Shown here one piece after another: positions 8,389-17,111 of a DNA stretch of 64,000 nucleotides; position 1 is the stretch's first letter, and the number at the start of each line of letters is the position of its first letter. The DNA is from an uncultured Clostridia bacterium. Lineage in GTDB: Bacteria > Bacillota > Clostridia > Oscillospirales > Ruminococcaceae. Position numbers and translations under genes: made by a program. The stretch is from contig CALWZA010000031.1 of NCBI GenBank assembly GCA_944385905.1, forward strand, positions 62,001 through 126,000, given 5' to 3'. The notes below the pieces were generated by a model. That model was not told the origin of the DNA. It did not search any database and was given only the letters and a program-made list of their open reading frames with translations.

Positions 8389-9321
8389 ATGAAAAAGATT
8401 TTTATTGACGGAAGCGCCGGAACAACCGGACTTAGAATTTACGAGCGTTTGGGAAACAGAAAAGACGTTGAGCTTATAACCCTTCCCGACGAGCTAAGAA
8501 AAGATACCGAGGCGAGAAAAAAAGCACTGAACTCGTGCGATGTGGCTTTTCTTTGCCTGCCCGACGCCGCCGCAGTCGAGGCGGTATCGCTTATAGATAA
8601 TCCGGACGTTACGGTTATCGACACCTCGACCGCTCACCGCACCGACGAGGGCTGGGCATACGGTTTTCCCGAGCTTTCTCAGGAGTTAAAGAAAAAGATA
8701 CTTAACTCAAAGAGGATAGCGGTTCCGGGCTGTCACGCAAGCGGATTTATAGGACTTGTAAAGCCGCTGATTGACGAGGACCTGCTGCCTGCCGACGCTC
8801 TGCTCACCTGTCACTCGATTACGGGATACAGCGGAGGCGGCAAAAAAATGATTGCCGAATATGAGAACCCAGACCGCTCAGAGCTGTTTGACGCACCCCG
8901 TCAGTACGGGCTTACGCAGCAGCACAAGCACCTTAAGGAAATGCAGAAAATCACGGGACTTGATCATGCGCCGGTTTTCTGTCCTATTGTTTCCGACTTT
9001 TACAGCGGCATGGTTGTTACCGTGCCTTTGTTCAAGGAGCAGCTTTGCGGCGGATTTACGATTGAAGACATAAGAAATGTTTACAAAAACAAGTACACAG
9101 GACCTGTTGTTACATATTCCGAAAGCATATCCGAGGACGGACTGATTTCCGCAAAGGCGCTTTCCGACAAGGACTCCATGCAGATAACCGTTGAGGGAAA
9201 CGGCGACAGGATTTTGCTTATCGCAAGATATGACAATCTCGGAAAAGGCGCGTCGGGAGCGGCGGTTGAGTGTCTCAATCTCATTATCGGGTCAGACCCG
9301 ACAAGCGGCCTTGAGCTTTGA
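8389..9321 (+). CDS. argC: N-acetyl-gamma-glutamyl-phosphate reductase, short (type 2) form
   Basis: ArgC reduces N-acetylglutamyl phosphate to the semialdehyde using NADPH. At 310 residues with an N-terminus FIDGSAGTTGLRIYERL and active-site segment PGCHASGF, it is the shorter type 2 enzyme rather than the roughly 345-residue form. An aspartate-semialdehyde-dehydrogenase-like catalytic domain follows. The ATG lies one base after the argH stop with no obvious ribosome binding site, so it is probably translationally coupled. The gap to argJ is 63 bases. Confidence 0.94.
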   Translation: MKKIFIDGSAGTTGLRIYERLGNRKDVELITLPDELRKDTEARKKALNSCDVAFLCLPDAAAVEAVSLIDNPDVTVIDTSTAHRTDEGWAYGFPELSQELKKKILNSKRIAVPGCHASGFIGLVKPLIDEDLLPADALLTCHSITGYSGGGKKMIAEYENPDRSELFDAPRQYGLTQQHKHLKEMQKITGLDHAPVFCPIVSDFYSGMVVTVPLFKEQLCGGFTIEDIRNVYKNKYTGPVVTYSESISEDGLISAKALSDKDSMQITVEGNGDRILLIARYDNLGKGASGAAVECLNLIIGSDPTSGLEL

Positions 9322-9384
9322 TAATTAAAAGCTAACCTACTGTTAAATATCGAAGGGAGGTATGCTTCCTTTAGGGAGCATGGT

Positions 9385-10602
9385 ATGAATATGAGAATTA
9401 TTGAAGGCGGCGTATGCGCGGCAAAAGGATTTTTGGCAAACGGTGTTCACTGCGGAATAAGAAAAAATAAGGCTAAGCGTGATTTGGCGCTTATTTTCAG
9501 CGAAAAGAAATGCGCCTGCGCGGCGGTTTATACCACAAACCTTGTCAAGGGCGCTCCTCTGACGGTTACAAAAAACCATATATCCGACGGCTTCGCTCAG
9601 GCGGTTATCTGCAACAGCGGAAACGCCAACACCTGCAACGCAAACGGAATTGAAATCGCGCAGCAGATGAGCGAGCTTCTTGCTGGAAAGCTGAACATTT
9701 CGGCAGAAGATGTCGTTGTCGCTTCAACCGGAGTTATCGGTCAGCCGCTTGACATTACCCCGATAAAAAACGGTATACCCGAGCTTGTTTCGGGACTCGG
9801 CAAAAACTCAAACCTTGCCGCTGAGGGAATCATGACGACTGATACGGTTATGAAAGAGGCAGCCGTTGAGTTTGAGGCGGGAGGAAAAACCTGCAGAATC
9901 GGCGGAATTGCCAAGGGTTCGGGTATGATTCATCCAAACATGGCTACAATGCTTGTGTTTATAACTACCGACTGCGCAGTTTCTCCTAAAATGCTTCAAA
10001 AGGCTCTCTCAAGCGATATTGCCGACACATTTAACATGGTCAGCGTTGACGGCGATACGTCGACAAACGATATGGTGACTGTTTTGGCAAACGGCGAGGC
10101 GCAAAACCCGATTATTGACGCTGACAATGATGATTTCAAGGCGTTTATGAAAGCTCTTAACACAGTCACGGTAGCTCTTTGCAGAATGATTGCCGGAGAC
10201 GGCGAGGGCGCTACTAAGCTTCTTGAATGTAAGGTTACGGGAGCGAAGACCAAGGGAATTGCGAAGGTTGTCGCAAAATCGGTTATATGCTCGTCGCTTG
10301 TCAAGGCGGCAATGTTCGGGTCTGACGCAAACTGGGGACGTGTGCTTTGCGCTATCGGTTACAGCGGAGCCGACGTTGACGTCAATAAAATCGACGTTTC
10401 GTTTAAGTCAAAGGCAGGCGAAACGGTTGTATGCAAAAACGGAGCGGGAGTTGAGTTTTCGGAGGAAGAGGCAAAGAAAGTGCTTCTTGAAAAGGAAATT
10501 GAGATTCTCTGCGATTTAAACGACGGGGACGGGGAATCCTGCGCATGGGGCTGTGATTTGACATATGATTACGTTAAAATCAACGGCGATTACAGAACCT
10601 GA
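9385..10602 (+). CDS. argJ: Bifunctional glutamate N-acetyltransferase/ornithine acetyltransferase
   Basis: ArgJ moves the acetyl group from N-acetylornithine to glutamate, releasing ornithine and recycling the acetyl group. Many ArgJ enzymes also use acetyl-CoA for the first step. The 405-residue precursor cleaves itself at the conserved KGSGMIHPNMATML segment, where Thr becomes the nucleophile of the beta chain. GNANTCNA and SDANWGRVLCAIGYSG are also conserved. The start is ATG 9385 after TAGGGAG. A small hairpin (GCTTCC at 9364-9369 with GGGAGC at 9374-9379) can cover that ribosome binding site. An argA gene is not present, consistent with the cyclic pathway. Whether it is bifunctional cannot be read from sequence alone. 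Confidence 0.95.
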   Translation: MNMRIIEGGVCAAKGFLANGVHCGIRKNKAKRDLALIFSEKKCACAAVYTTNLVKGAPLTVTKNHISDGFAQAVICNSGNANTCNANGIEIAQQMSELLAGKLNISAEDVVVASTGVIGQPLDITPIKNGIPELVSGLGKNSNLAAEGIMTTDTVMKEAAVEFEAGGKTCRIGGIAKGSGMIHPNMATMLVFITTDCAVSPKMLQKALSSDIADTFNMVSVDGDTSTNDMVTVLANGEAQNPIIDADNDDFKAFMKALNTVTVALCRMIAGDGEGATKLLECKVTGAKTKGIAKVVAKSVICSSLVKAAMFGSDANWGRVLCAIGYSGADVDVNKIDVSFKSKAGETVVCKNGAGVEFSEEEAKKVLLEKEIEILCDLNDGDGESCAWGCDLTYDYVKINGDYRT

Positions 10603-10637
10603 TTGACACTGACATGAGGAAAGGATTTGTAATTATT

Positions 10638-11495
10638 ATGGAGCTTTCAAACGCGCAGCGCGCGGAAGTGCTTATTCACGCGCTTCCTTACATTCAGAAT
10701 TACTACAATAAAATCATCGTTATAAAATACGGCGGAAACGCTATGATTAACGATGAGCTTAAAGAGGCGGTAATGGGCGATATCGTTTTGCTGTCTTTAA
10801 TCGGAATAAAGGTCGTTCTTGTTCACGGAGGAGGTCCGGAAATAACCGAAATGCTCGGAAAAATCGGTAAAAAAAGCGAGTTTGTAGACGGGCTGAGAGT
10901 TACCGACAAGGAGACCGTTGACATAGTTCAGATGGTTTTAGCGGGAAAAATAAATAAAAACCTCGTAAATCTGCTTCAGATAAAGGGCGGAAAGGCGATT
11001 GGACTTTGCGGAATGGACGGCCACCTGATTGAGGCAAAGCAGCTTGATTCAAGGCTCGGCTTTGTCGGGGAGATTACAAATATAAACGTCGAGCCGATTT
11101 TGGACGTTCTGGAAAAAGGATATATCCCGGTGGTTTCAACCGTCGGCTGTGACAGCGAGGGAAATTCCTACAACATAAACGCCGACACCGCGGCCTCAAA
11201 AATCGCGAGCGCACTTTCGGCTGAAAGCCTTATTTCAATGACCGATATCGCCGGTATTCTCAGGGACAAGGACGACCCATCGACCCTTATTCCGAAAATT
11301 TACGTCAGCGAGACCCCTCAGCTTATTAACGAGGGAATAATTTCGGGCGGCATGATTCCGAAGATAAAGTGCTGTACCGAAGCTATCAGACGGGGAGTCA
11401 AAAAGGTGTTTATTATCGACGGAAGAATACCTCACTCAATACTTATCGAAACGCTTACCGACGAAGGTATCGGCACGATGTTCGTTTCAAGGTAG
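10638..11495 (+). CDS. argB: N-acetylglutamate kinase
   Basis: ArgB phosphorylates N-acetylglutamate, the step often inhibited by arginine in organisms with the cyclic pathway. The 285-residue amino-acid-kinase fold shows IKYGGNAM, LVHGGGPEITEML and, near the C-terminus, GGMIPKIKCC. The ATG at 10638 is used because AGGAAAGGA lies 11 bases upstream. The ATG at 10614 has no such site. It sits between argJ and argD with short gaps, as expected for one transcript. Confidence 0.96.
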   Translation: MELSNAQRAEVLIHALPYIQNYYNKIIVIKYGGNAMINDELKEAVMGDIVLLSLIGIKVVLVHGGGPEITEMLGKIGKKSEFVDGLRVTDKETVDIVQMVLAGKINKNLVNLLQIKGGKAIGLCGMDGHLIEAKQLDSRLGFVGEITNINVEPILDVLEKGYIPVVSTVGCDSEGNSYNINADTAASKIASALSAESLISMTDIAGILRDKDDPSTLIPKIYVSETPQLINEGIISGGMIPKIKCCTEAIRRGVKKVFIIDGRIPHSILIETLTDEGIGTMFVSR

Positions 11496-11519
11496 TCCGT
11501 CTTAGGAAAGGGAGATTTC

Positions 11520-12683
11520 ATGAACACATTTGAACTTGATAAAAAATTTATCGCCCCGACATATGCAAGGTTTCCTCTTGAAATAGTCGGAGGAAAGGGC
11601 TCGGTGCTTTTGGGCGGCGACGGCAGGGAATACATTGACCTCGGAAGCGGAATCGCGGTAAATATATTCGGCGCTGTCGATGACGAATGGGTAAAGGCTT
11701 GCACCGAGCAGATGAACCGTTTTCAGCACACCTCGAATTTGTTTTACTCAGAGCCGTGCGCCAAGCTTGCGCAGATGCTTTGCGAGAGAACGGGAATGAA
11801 CAACGTGTTTTTCTCAAATTCAGGCGCTGAGGCAAACGAGTGCGCTATAAAAGCCGCGCGCCGCTGGGGAGCTTTGAACAAGGGCGAGGAATACACAACT
11901 ATAATTACGCTCAAAAACTCTTTTCACGGAAGAACGCTTACAACCCTTGCCGCAACCGGTCAGGACGCTTTTCACAAGGACTTTCTGCCCTTGACAGAGG
12001 GGTTTGTTTATGCCGAGCCGAATGATATTGACGATGTAGAAAGGCTTTGCAAGGAGAACAAATGCGCCGCTGTAATGTTTGAGATTGTTCAGGGAGAGGG
12101 CGGAGTAAACGCTCTTTCAAAGGAGTTTGTGAGCGGACTTGTAAAGCTTGCCAAGGAAGAAAACCTTTTGCTTGTGTGTGACGAGGTTCAGATAGGAAAC
12201 GGAAGAAGCGGAATGCTCTACGGATTTATGAACTACGGCTTTAAGCCCGACATTTTTTCAACAGCCAAGGGACTGGGCGGCGGACTGCCTCTCGGAGCGA
12301 CGGTGCTCGGCGAAAAGGTCAAGGATGTTTTCGCACCCGGGTTAAACGGCTCGACGTTCGGCGGAAATCCGGTTTGCTGCGCCGGAGCGATTTCGATATT
12401 GTCACGGCTTGATGAAAAGCTTCTTGCAGAGGTCAGGGAAAAGTCCGAATACATATTCAGCACGCTGAGAGGCTCAAGCGGCATTAAGAGCGTTTCGGGG
12501 CTCGGACTTATGATAGGCGTTGAAACCGAAAAGGACTCAAACGAGGTTTTGGCAAAGTGCAGGGAAAACGGGGTGCTGGTTCTTAAAGCGAAAACAAAAA
12601 TCAGACTTTTGCCTCCGCTCAACATCCCGTTTGACACTCTTAAAAAGGCAATAGACGTTTTAAAAGACGCCTGCAGGATTTAA
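11520..12683 (+). CDS. argD: Acetylornithine aminotransferase
   Basis: This PLP enzyme converts N-acetylglutamate semialdehyde to N-acetylornithine using glutamate. It is 387 residues long and class III. Features include the PLP-phosphate region SNSGAEANECAIKAAR, DEVQIGNGRSG with the ring-stacking aspartate, and the Schiff-base lysine in FSTAKGLGGGLPLGA. AGGAAAGGGAG precedes the ATG. Some ArgD enzymes also act in lysine synthesis; nothing here shows that. Confidence 0.95.
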   Translation: MNTFELDKKFIAPTYARFPLEIVGGKGSVLLGGDGREYIDLGSGIAVNIFGAVDDEWVKACTEQMNRFQHTSNLFYSEPCAKLAQMLCERTGMNNVFFSNSGAEANECAIKAARRWGALNKGEEYTTIITLKNSFHGRTLTTLAATGQDAFHKDFLPLTEGFVYAEPNDIDDVERLCKENKCAAVMFEIVQGEGGVNALSKEFVSGLVKLAKEENLLLVCDEVQIGNGRSGMLYGFMNYGFKPDIFSTAKGLGGGLPLGATVLGEKVKDVFAPGLNGSTFGGNPVCCAGAISILSRLDEKLLAEVREKSEYIFSTLRGSSGIKSVSGLGLMIGVETEKDSNEVLAKCRENGVLVLKAKTKIRLLPPLNIPFDTLKKAIDVLKDACRI

Positions 12684-12704
12684 TCACACGAAAGGAATGA
12701 TTTG

Positions 12705-13607
12705 ATGAAACATTTATTAAAGCTCAGCGACTGGTCGGCAGAGGAAATAAACGAGTGCTTAAACCTTGCGGATCAGCTTAAATATGAGAAAAAAGCCGGA
12801 ATAGAGCATCACCTTTTAAAGGGCAAAACGCTCGGCATGATTTTTGAAAAGGCGTCGACAAGGACGAGGGTTTCGTTTGAAGTCGGAATGTACGATTTGG
12901 GCGGCTCAGCGCTGTTTTTGTCCTCAAGGGATTTGCAGATAGGCAGGGGCGAGCCTGTTCAGGACACGGCAAGGGTGCTTTCACGCTTTCTTGACGGAAT
13001 AATGATAAGAACATTTGCTCAGAGCGAGGTTGAGGCGCTTGCCGAATACGGATCGATACCGATAATAAACGGACTTACCGACTACTGCCACCCGTGTCAG
13101 GTACTTGCCGACCTTATGACTATAAGAGAGCACAAGGGTTCGCTTAAAGGCAAAAAGCTCTGTTATATAGGCGACGGAAACAACATGACAAACTCACTTA
13201 TAGTCGGAGGAATAAAAACCGGCATGGAGGTTTCGGTTGCCTGCCCCAAGGGATATACTCCTGACGCCGAGCTTATGAAATGGGCAGACGAAAACGGAAA
13301 ATTCAGCCGGCATGAGGACGTTTTAGAGGCTGCAAAGGGCGCAGACGTTCTCTATACGGACGTTTGGGCGTCAATGGGGCAAGAGTCTGAGGCTGAGGAA
13401 CGCAAAAACATTTTCAAGGGTTATCAGATTAACGACTCTGTTATAGCTGTAGCAAACGAAGGCGCTATGGTTTTGCATTGTCTCCCCGCACACAGAGAAG
13501 AGGAAATTACGGCAAAGGTTTTTGAAGAACACGCAAACGAGATTTTTGACGAGGCTGAAAACAGGCTTCACGCTCAGAAAGCAGTTCTCGTGCTTTGTAT
13601 GAAATAA
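12705..13607 (+). CDS. argF: Ornithine carbamoyltransferase
   Basis: ArgF makes citrulline from ornithine and carbamoyl phosphate. The 300 residues contain the carbamoyl-phosphate loop ASTRTRVSFE, DYCHPCQVLAD (HPxQ) and the ornithine-site HCLPAHR. The ATG at 12705 is preferred over a TTG three bases upstream; GAAAGGA lies upstream of both. It is the last gene of the arg operon and is followed by a strong terminator. No carAB genes are in the window. Confidence 0.96.
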   Translation: MKHLLKLSDWSAEEINECLNLADQLKYEKKAGIEHHLLKGKTLGMIFEKASTRTRVSFEVGMYDLGGSALFLSSRDLQIGRGEPVQDTARVLSRFLDGIMIRTFAQSEVEALAEYGSIPIINGLTDYCHPCQVLADLMTIREHKGSLKGKKLCYIGDGNNMTNSLIVGGIKTGMEVSVACPKGYTPDAELMKWADENGKFSRHEDVLEAAKGADVLYTDVWASMGQESEAEERKNIFKGYQINDSVIAVANEGAMVLHCLPAHREEEITAKVFEEHANEIFDEAENRLHAQKAVLVLCMK

Positions 13608-13623
13608 ACAAAAACAAATGATT

Positions 13624-13670
13624 TCAGCAGGATAAAACCCCGTTGTTTGGGTCTGTTCCTGCTGATTTTT
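13624..13670 (+). terminator. Terminator of the arg operon
   Basis: Arms TCAGCAGGA (13624-13632) and TCCTGCTGA (13657-13665) are followed by TTTTT. Confidence 0.85.
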
Positions 13671-13720
13671 CGTCATTTTGAATAAATATGCACTTTAATT
13701 TTTAAAAAATAGTATTGCCA

Positions 13721-13749
13721 TTGATTTTTTCTGCTGAATAAGTTAAAAT
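13721..13749 (+). promoter_or_regulatory. Sigma-A promoter for the GH74 lipoprotein gene
   Basis: TTGATT (13721-13726), 17 bp, then TAAAAT (13744-13749). No obvious operator is seen between it and the start codon. Confidence 0.65.
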
Positions 13750-13804
13750 ACAGTATGTATTTTATAATCATATTATATATTAATGTGACAAAAGGAGCTT
13801 ATAA

Positions 13805-15973
13805 ATGAAAAGACTTTCAGGAAGAATATTATCCTTGTTCGCCACTGCTGCATTTTCCGCGGTTATGCTTGGCGGATGCGGTGAAAGCGGAGACAGAGGA
13901 GATTCTAATTCGGGAAACGCTAATGACAATCTGACGACAGAAAAAAGAGACCCAACAGTTACCGCTACCGGCTGGACATGCGGTCAGGTCGCTATGGGCG
14001 GCGGAGGATTTGTTACAGGAGTTTTCTCAACTTGTGAACAGGATGTTTATTACGCAAGAACAGACGTAGGAGGAGCTTACCGCTGGGATAAGAGTAAAGG
14101 CAAGTGGGTAACTCTCTCTAACATTGCCGGAGTAAGCTGGGGAGTAGACGGACTTGCGGTTGACCCGAATAATGCCGCCCGAGTTTTTCTGCTCACAGGA
14201 ATGGGTTCGGACGCGACTATACTTGTTTCTGACGACTATGGCGATACTTTTACAAAAGTTCCTACCGATTTGATTATTGTTCACGGTAACGGCGGCGGAC
14301 GCCAAAACGGTGAGAAAATCGCTGTTGACCCAAACGACCCTGACGTTCTTTTTGCCGGAGGACGCACGGGCGGCGTTATTAAATCCACAGACGGAGGAAT
14401 GACATGGAGCAAGGTTGAGGGATTTAAGGAGGAGTTTTATCTGGGAAGCAACGCAGGAATTGCTTCAATTGTGTTTGATGAAACAACAGGAACTGACGGC
14501 AAAGCAACCCAGCGTATTTTTATAGCGGTTTCTCGCAGCGGAAAGGCAAATATATTTGTATCGGAAAACGGCGGTAAGGATTGGTCTGCGGTTTCAGAAC
14601 TTCCGAACGAATATAACCCTCAGAGAATGAGATTCGATTCAAACGGCAGACTTGTAATAGCGTTTGCGGCAGGAGAAGGTCCCGGAACAACCGGCGAGGG
14701 CGGAGGGATTATCAGGTATGACCCGAACACAAAACAAGTTGAGGACATTTCACCGAAGGAATCAATCAGAATAGGCGACGTTGTCATGGACCCGACAAAC
14801 CCTGACAGAATGGTTGCCTGCACACAGGGCGTTTGGACCTATCAGAGCGGAACGAACAATTACGGCGATGAGATTTACACGACAGAGGACGGCGGAAAAA
14901 CATGGCGAAATATTACCGAAAACTTCACTGTTGATAATATGGGAACATGGATAAGCGGATCTTCTATTCATTGGGCGGGATGTCTTTCAATCGACCCGTT
15001 TAACACAGGCAAAATTATGATTGTTTCGGGAAACGGGATTTTTGCCTGCGATGATATTTTTGCTGAAACACCCGCATTCTATTTCAATGTTAAAGGTCTT
15101 GAGGAAACGGTAACTCTCGACGCGACTATGGGAAAGGGCTCTCCTTTTCTTTCGGCAGTCGGAGACTACGACGGATTTATAAACACTTCGCCTACAGAGT
15201 ACGGAACAAGATATAATCCCGGAATAGGAAACAATTCCGGAATAGCTGTTGCAGGCTCAGACCCAAGTGTTATGTTCAGATCCGGAAAAGATGCGTACTA
15301 TTCAGAGGACGGAGGCCAGACATGGACTGTAACCGCAAAGCCAACCGATGCCTCTTCACAGGGGAATGTAACGGTTTCCGCTGACGGAAGTAGAATTTTT
15401 TGGTCGCCGAGTAACGGAGGAGTTTACTATTCGACCGATAAGGGCGCTACATGGACCAAATGCGCCGGAATTGCCGCTCAAAGCTATATAAGAGGTGATT
15501 CGATAAATCCGAACTATATTTATGCTATGACCGCTTCCGCGTTCTATGTTTCATCTGACGGCGGAGCTAATTTTAAGCAGACATTGAGTAATTTTACCGG
15601 AACAAAAAGATTTGCTGTTTCGCCCGATAAAGAGGGAGTGATTTATAATCTCGCGGCAGGACTTCAGATTTCCGAGGATTACGGTCAGACTTTCACAAGA
15701 ATTAACAATCTCACGTCTGTATCTTCAGTAAGCGCGGGAGCCGGAAAGGATGAAAATTCTCCCAACGCAGTTTATATTTACGGCGAGCCTGAAGGTCAGC
15801 CGGAGGGACTTTACTGGTCAACCGACGGATGTGAGACATGGGAGAGAATCGATGACGATCTTCACTACTACGGAACAGCGGAAATACTTGTCGGCGACGC
15901 AAATAAGTTCGGAAGATGCTATCTCGGAACAGGCGGTTTGGGCGTTGCTTATTTTGAGAAGAATTTTGATTAA
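13805..15973 (+). CDS. GH74 family lipoprotein (xyloglucanase-like endo-beta-glucanase)
   Basis: This 722-residue secreted lipoprotein has a signal peptide ending in the lipobox LGGC (Cys25) and a Ser/Asn/Gly linker to about residue 45. The rest is a tandem beta-propeller of the glycoside hydrolase 74 type. YARTDVGGAYRWD near residue 87 holds the family's first catalytic aspartate region, and VGDYDGF in the second half matches the second. BNR/Asp-box repeats recur (STDGGMTWS, SEDGGQTWT, STDKGATWT, SSDGGANFK). GH74 enzymes cut xyloglucan and sometimes other beta-1,4-glucans. No carbohydrate-binding module or dockerin is attached, so it probably acts at the cell surface. AAAAGGAG precedes the ATG. 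The gene appears to be monocistronic. Confidence 0.88.
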   Translation: MKRLSGRILSLFATAAFSAVMLGGCGESGDRGDSNSGNANDNLTTEKRDPTVTATGWTCGQVAMGGGGFVTGVFSTCEQDVYYARTDVGGAYRWDKSKGKWVTLSNIAGVSWGVDGLAVDPNNAARVFLLTGMGSDATILVSDDYGDTFTKVPTDLIIVHGNGGGRQNGEKIAVDPNDPDVLFAGGRTGGVIKSTDGGMTWSKVEGFKEEFYLGSNAGIASIVFDETTGTDGKATQRIFIAVSRSGKANIFVSENGGKDWSAVSELPNEYNPQRMRFDSNGRLVIAFAAGEGPGTTGEGGGIIRYDPNTKQVEDISPKESIRIGDVVMDPTNPDRMVACTQGVWTYQSGTNNYGDEIYTTEDGGKTWRNITENFTVDNMGTWISGSSIHWAGCLSIDPFNTGKIMIVSGNGIFACDDIFAETPAFYFNVKGLEETVTLDATMGKGSPFLSAVGDYDGFINTSPTEYGTRYNPGIGNNSGIAVAGSDPSVMFRSGKDAYYSEDGGQTWTVTAKPTDASSQGNVTVSADGSRIFWSPSNGGVYYSTDKGATWTKCAGIAAQSYIRGDSINPNYIYAMTASAFYVSSDGGANFKQTLSNFTGTKRFAVSPDKEGVIYNLAAGLQISEDYGQTFTRINNLTSVSSVSAGAGKDENSPNAVYIYGEPEGQPEGLYWSTDGCETWERIDDDLHYYGTAEILVGDANKFGRCYLGTGGLGVAYFEKNFD

Positions 15974-15986
15974 TATTCAAATTAAA

Positions 15987-16026
15987 ACGGACCTCTGCAG
16001 TATTTCGCAGTGGTCCGTAATTTTTT
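15987..16026 (+). terminator. Terminator of the GH74 gene
   Basis: Arms ACGGACC and GGTCCGT, with an inner CTGC/GCAG pair, are followed by TAATTTTTT. It separates the convergent CPBP gene. Confidence 0.85.
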
Positions 16027-16038
16027 ATCTGGTTACAA

Positions 16039-17013
16039 TCACCTAAACAGCATTGACAAAATAACAGTCAGTGCCGTACATACGCATAGTATCGTCACAG
16101 AAATATAAAAAATAGTTTTTGAGTGATTTGAAGATACATGTTTTTTTATAACAATAGAACCGTTTTCATTGATGACTTCATCATTAGGGAAGCTTTGCCC
16201 GGGGTTGGTTTCGTAAATAATAGGCACGACTTTTGAGCGCCGCAGCAGCACGCAGGTTACTATTATGTAAGGAATTATTCCTACCAGAATTTCATATGAG
16301 TAAGAGGTTATTTGCTGAGACATTGTTCCTTCTCCGAAAATCCCCTCCGCAAACAAAGCGCAGAAGTTGTTGAAAGCATGCAGAAAAGCGACGACGTAAA
16401 GGTTTCTTGTTCGGTAATATATCGCTCCGAAGGCTATTCCCATAAACGAAGCGGCGACAGCCTGAAATGCGACTCCGGTGAAATTTTGCAGAGTCACGGC
16501 ATTTGTCAGGTGCATCAGCCCGAAAATCATTCCCGACACTATAACCGAAAACCATACTCCGGCGTAATCCTTTGCGTAGCGGTCAAACAGCAGCGTGCAG
16601 TTAATGCCTCTGAAAAAAATCTCCTCGGCAAAGCCTATTGAAATCATGCACAAAGTAAAGGAAATAACATTTTTTAAGGGAAGCGGCGAAAAAAACGCTC
16701 GCCCCGCTAAAACAGACGAGAGCTGAACGAGGCACACATAAATAAAATATCCGCCGGAAAAAAGTCCTCTAAAAAAGCCCGAGCGCCTTTTTGTAAGAAT
16801 TTTAAAAAGCCCCAGAAAGGCAATGATAAGAATTGCAGCCGCTATATCGACGATTTCAACAAAAGTTTGAATGTCCCATTCTCCGAGATAGTAAAAAGCC
16901 GGCGTTTTTGAGATGACGTATACTATCGGCACTATTGAGATAAAGAAAAGCAGGGAGACCGCAATAACAGTAAAAATCGCGTGTTGCTTCAGTATATGTC
17001 TGATTCTGTTCAT
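16039..17013 (-). CDS. CPBP family intramembrane metalloprotease
   Basis: This 324-residue protein has about eight hydrophobic helices and the Abi/CAAX-type core: EEIFFRG (EExxxR), FGLMHLTN and FLHAFNNF, which supply the glutamate and histidine metal ligands. Family members cut membrane peptides or act in bacteriocin self-immunity; no peptide gene is adjacent, so the substrate is unknown. GAGGG precedes the ATG. An extended -10 element (TGGTATAAT, minus strand, 17051-17059) lies upstream. A second, distinct member of the family is encoded at 59.2 kb. Confidence 0.85.
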   Translation of the reverse strand: MNRIRHILKQHAIFTVIAVSLLFFISIVPIVYVISKTPAFYYLGEWDIQTFVEIVDIAAAILIIAFLGLFKILTKRRSGFFRGLFSGGYFIYVCLVQLSSVLAGRAFFSPLPLKNVISFTLCMISIGFAEEIFFRGINCTLLFDRYAKDYAGVWFSVIVSGMIFGLMHLTNAVTLQNFTGVAFQAVAASFMGIAFGAIYYRTRNLYVVAFLHAFNNFCALFAEGIFGEGTMSQQITSYSYEILVGIIPYIIVTCVLLRRSKVVPIIYETNPGQSFPNDEVINENGSIVIKKHVSSNHSKTIFYISVTILCVCTALTVILSMLFR

Positions 17014-17050
17014 ATTTAAGCCCTCTATTCATATTATTTAGGTTAAACAG

Positions 17051-17059
17051 ATTATACCA
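17051..17059 (-). promoter_or_regulatory. Extended -10 promoter for the CPBP gene
   Basis: The minus strand reads TGGTATAAT, an extended -10. A TTGACT lies 22 bp upstream, too far for a normal -35, so the extended motif probably carries activity. Confidence 0.5.
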
Positions 17060-17111
17060 CAATAAATTGAAAAAGGAAAGTCAAACATGCAAACAAGTCA
17101 ACAATGTTTTG

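Noticed and set aside
16039-17013. The two CPBP proteases as bacteriocin immunity proteins
   Set aside because: No small leader-peptide gene, radical-SAM enzyme or peptide exporter is adjacent to either gene.
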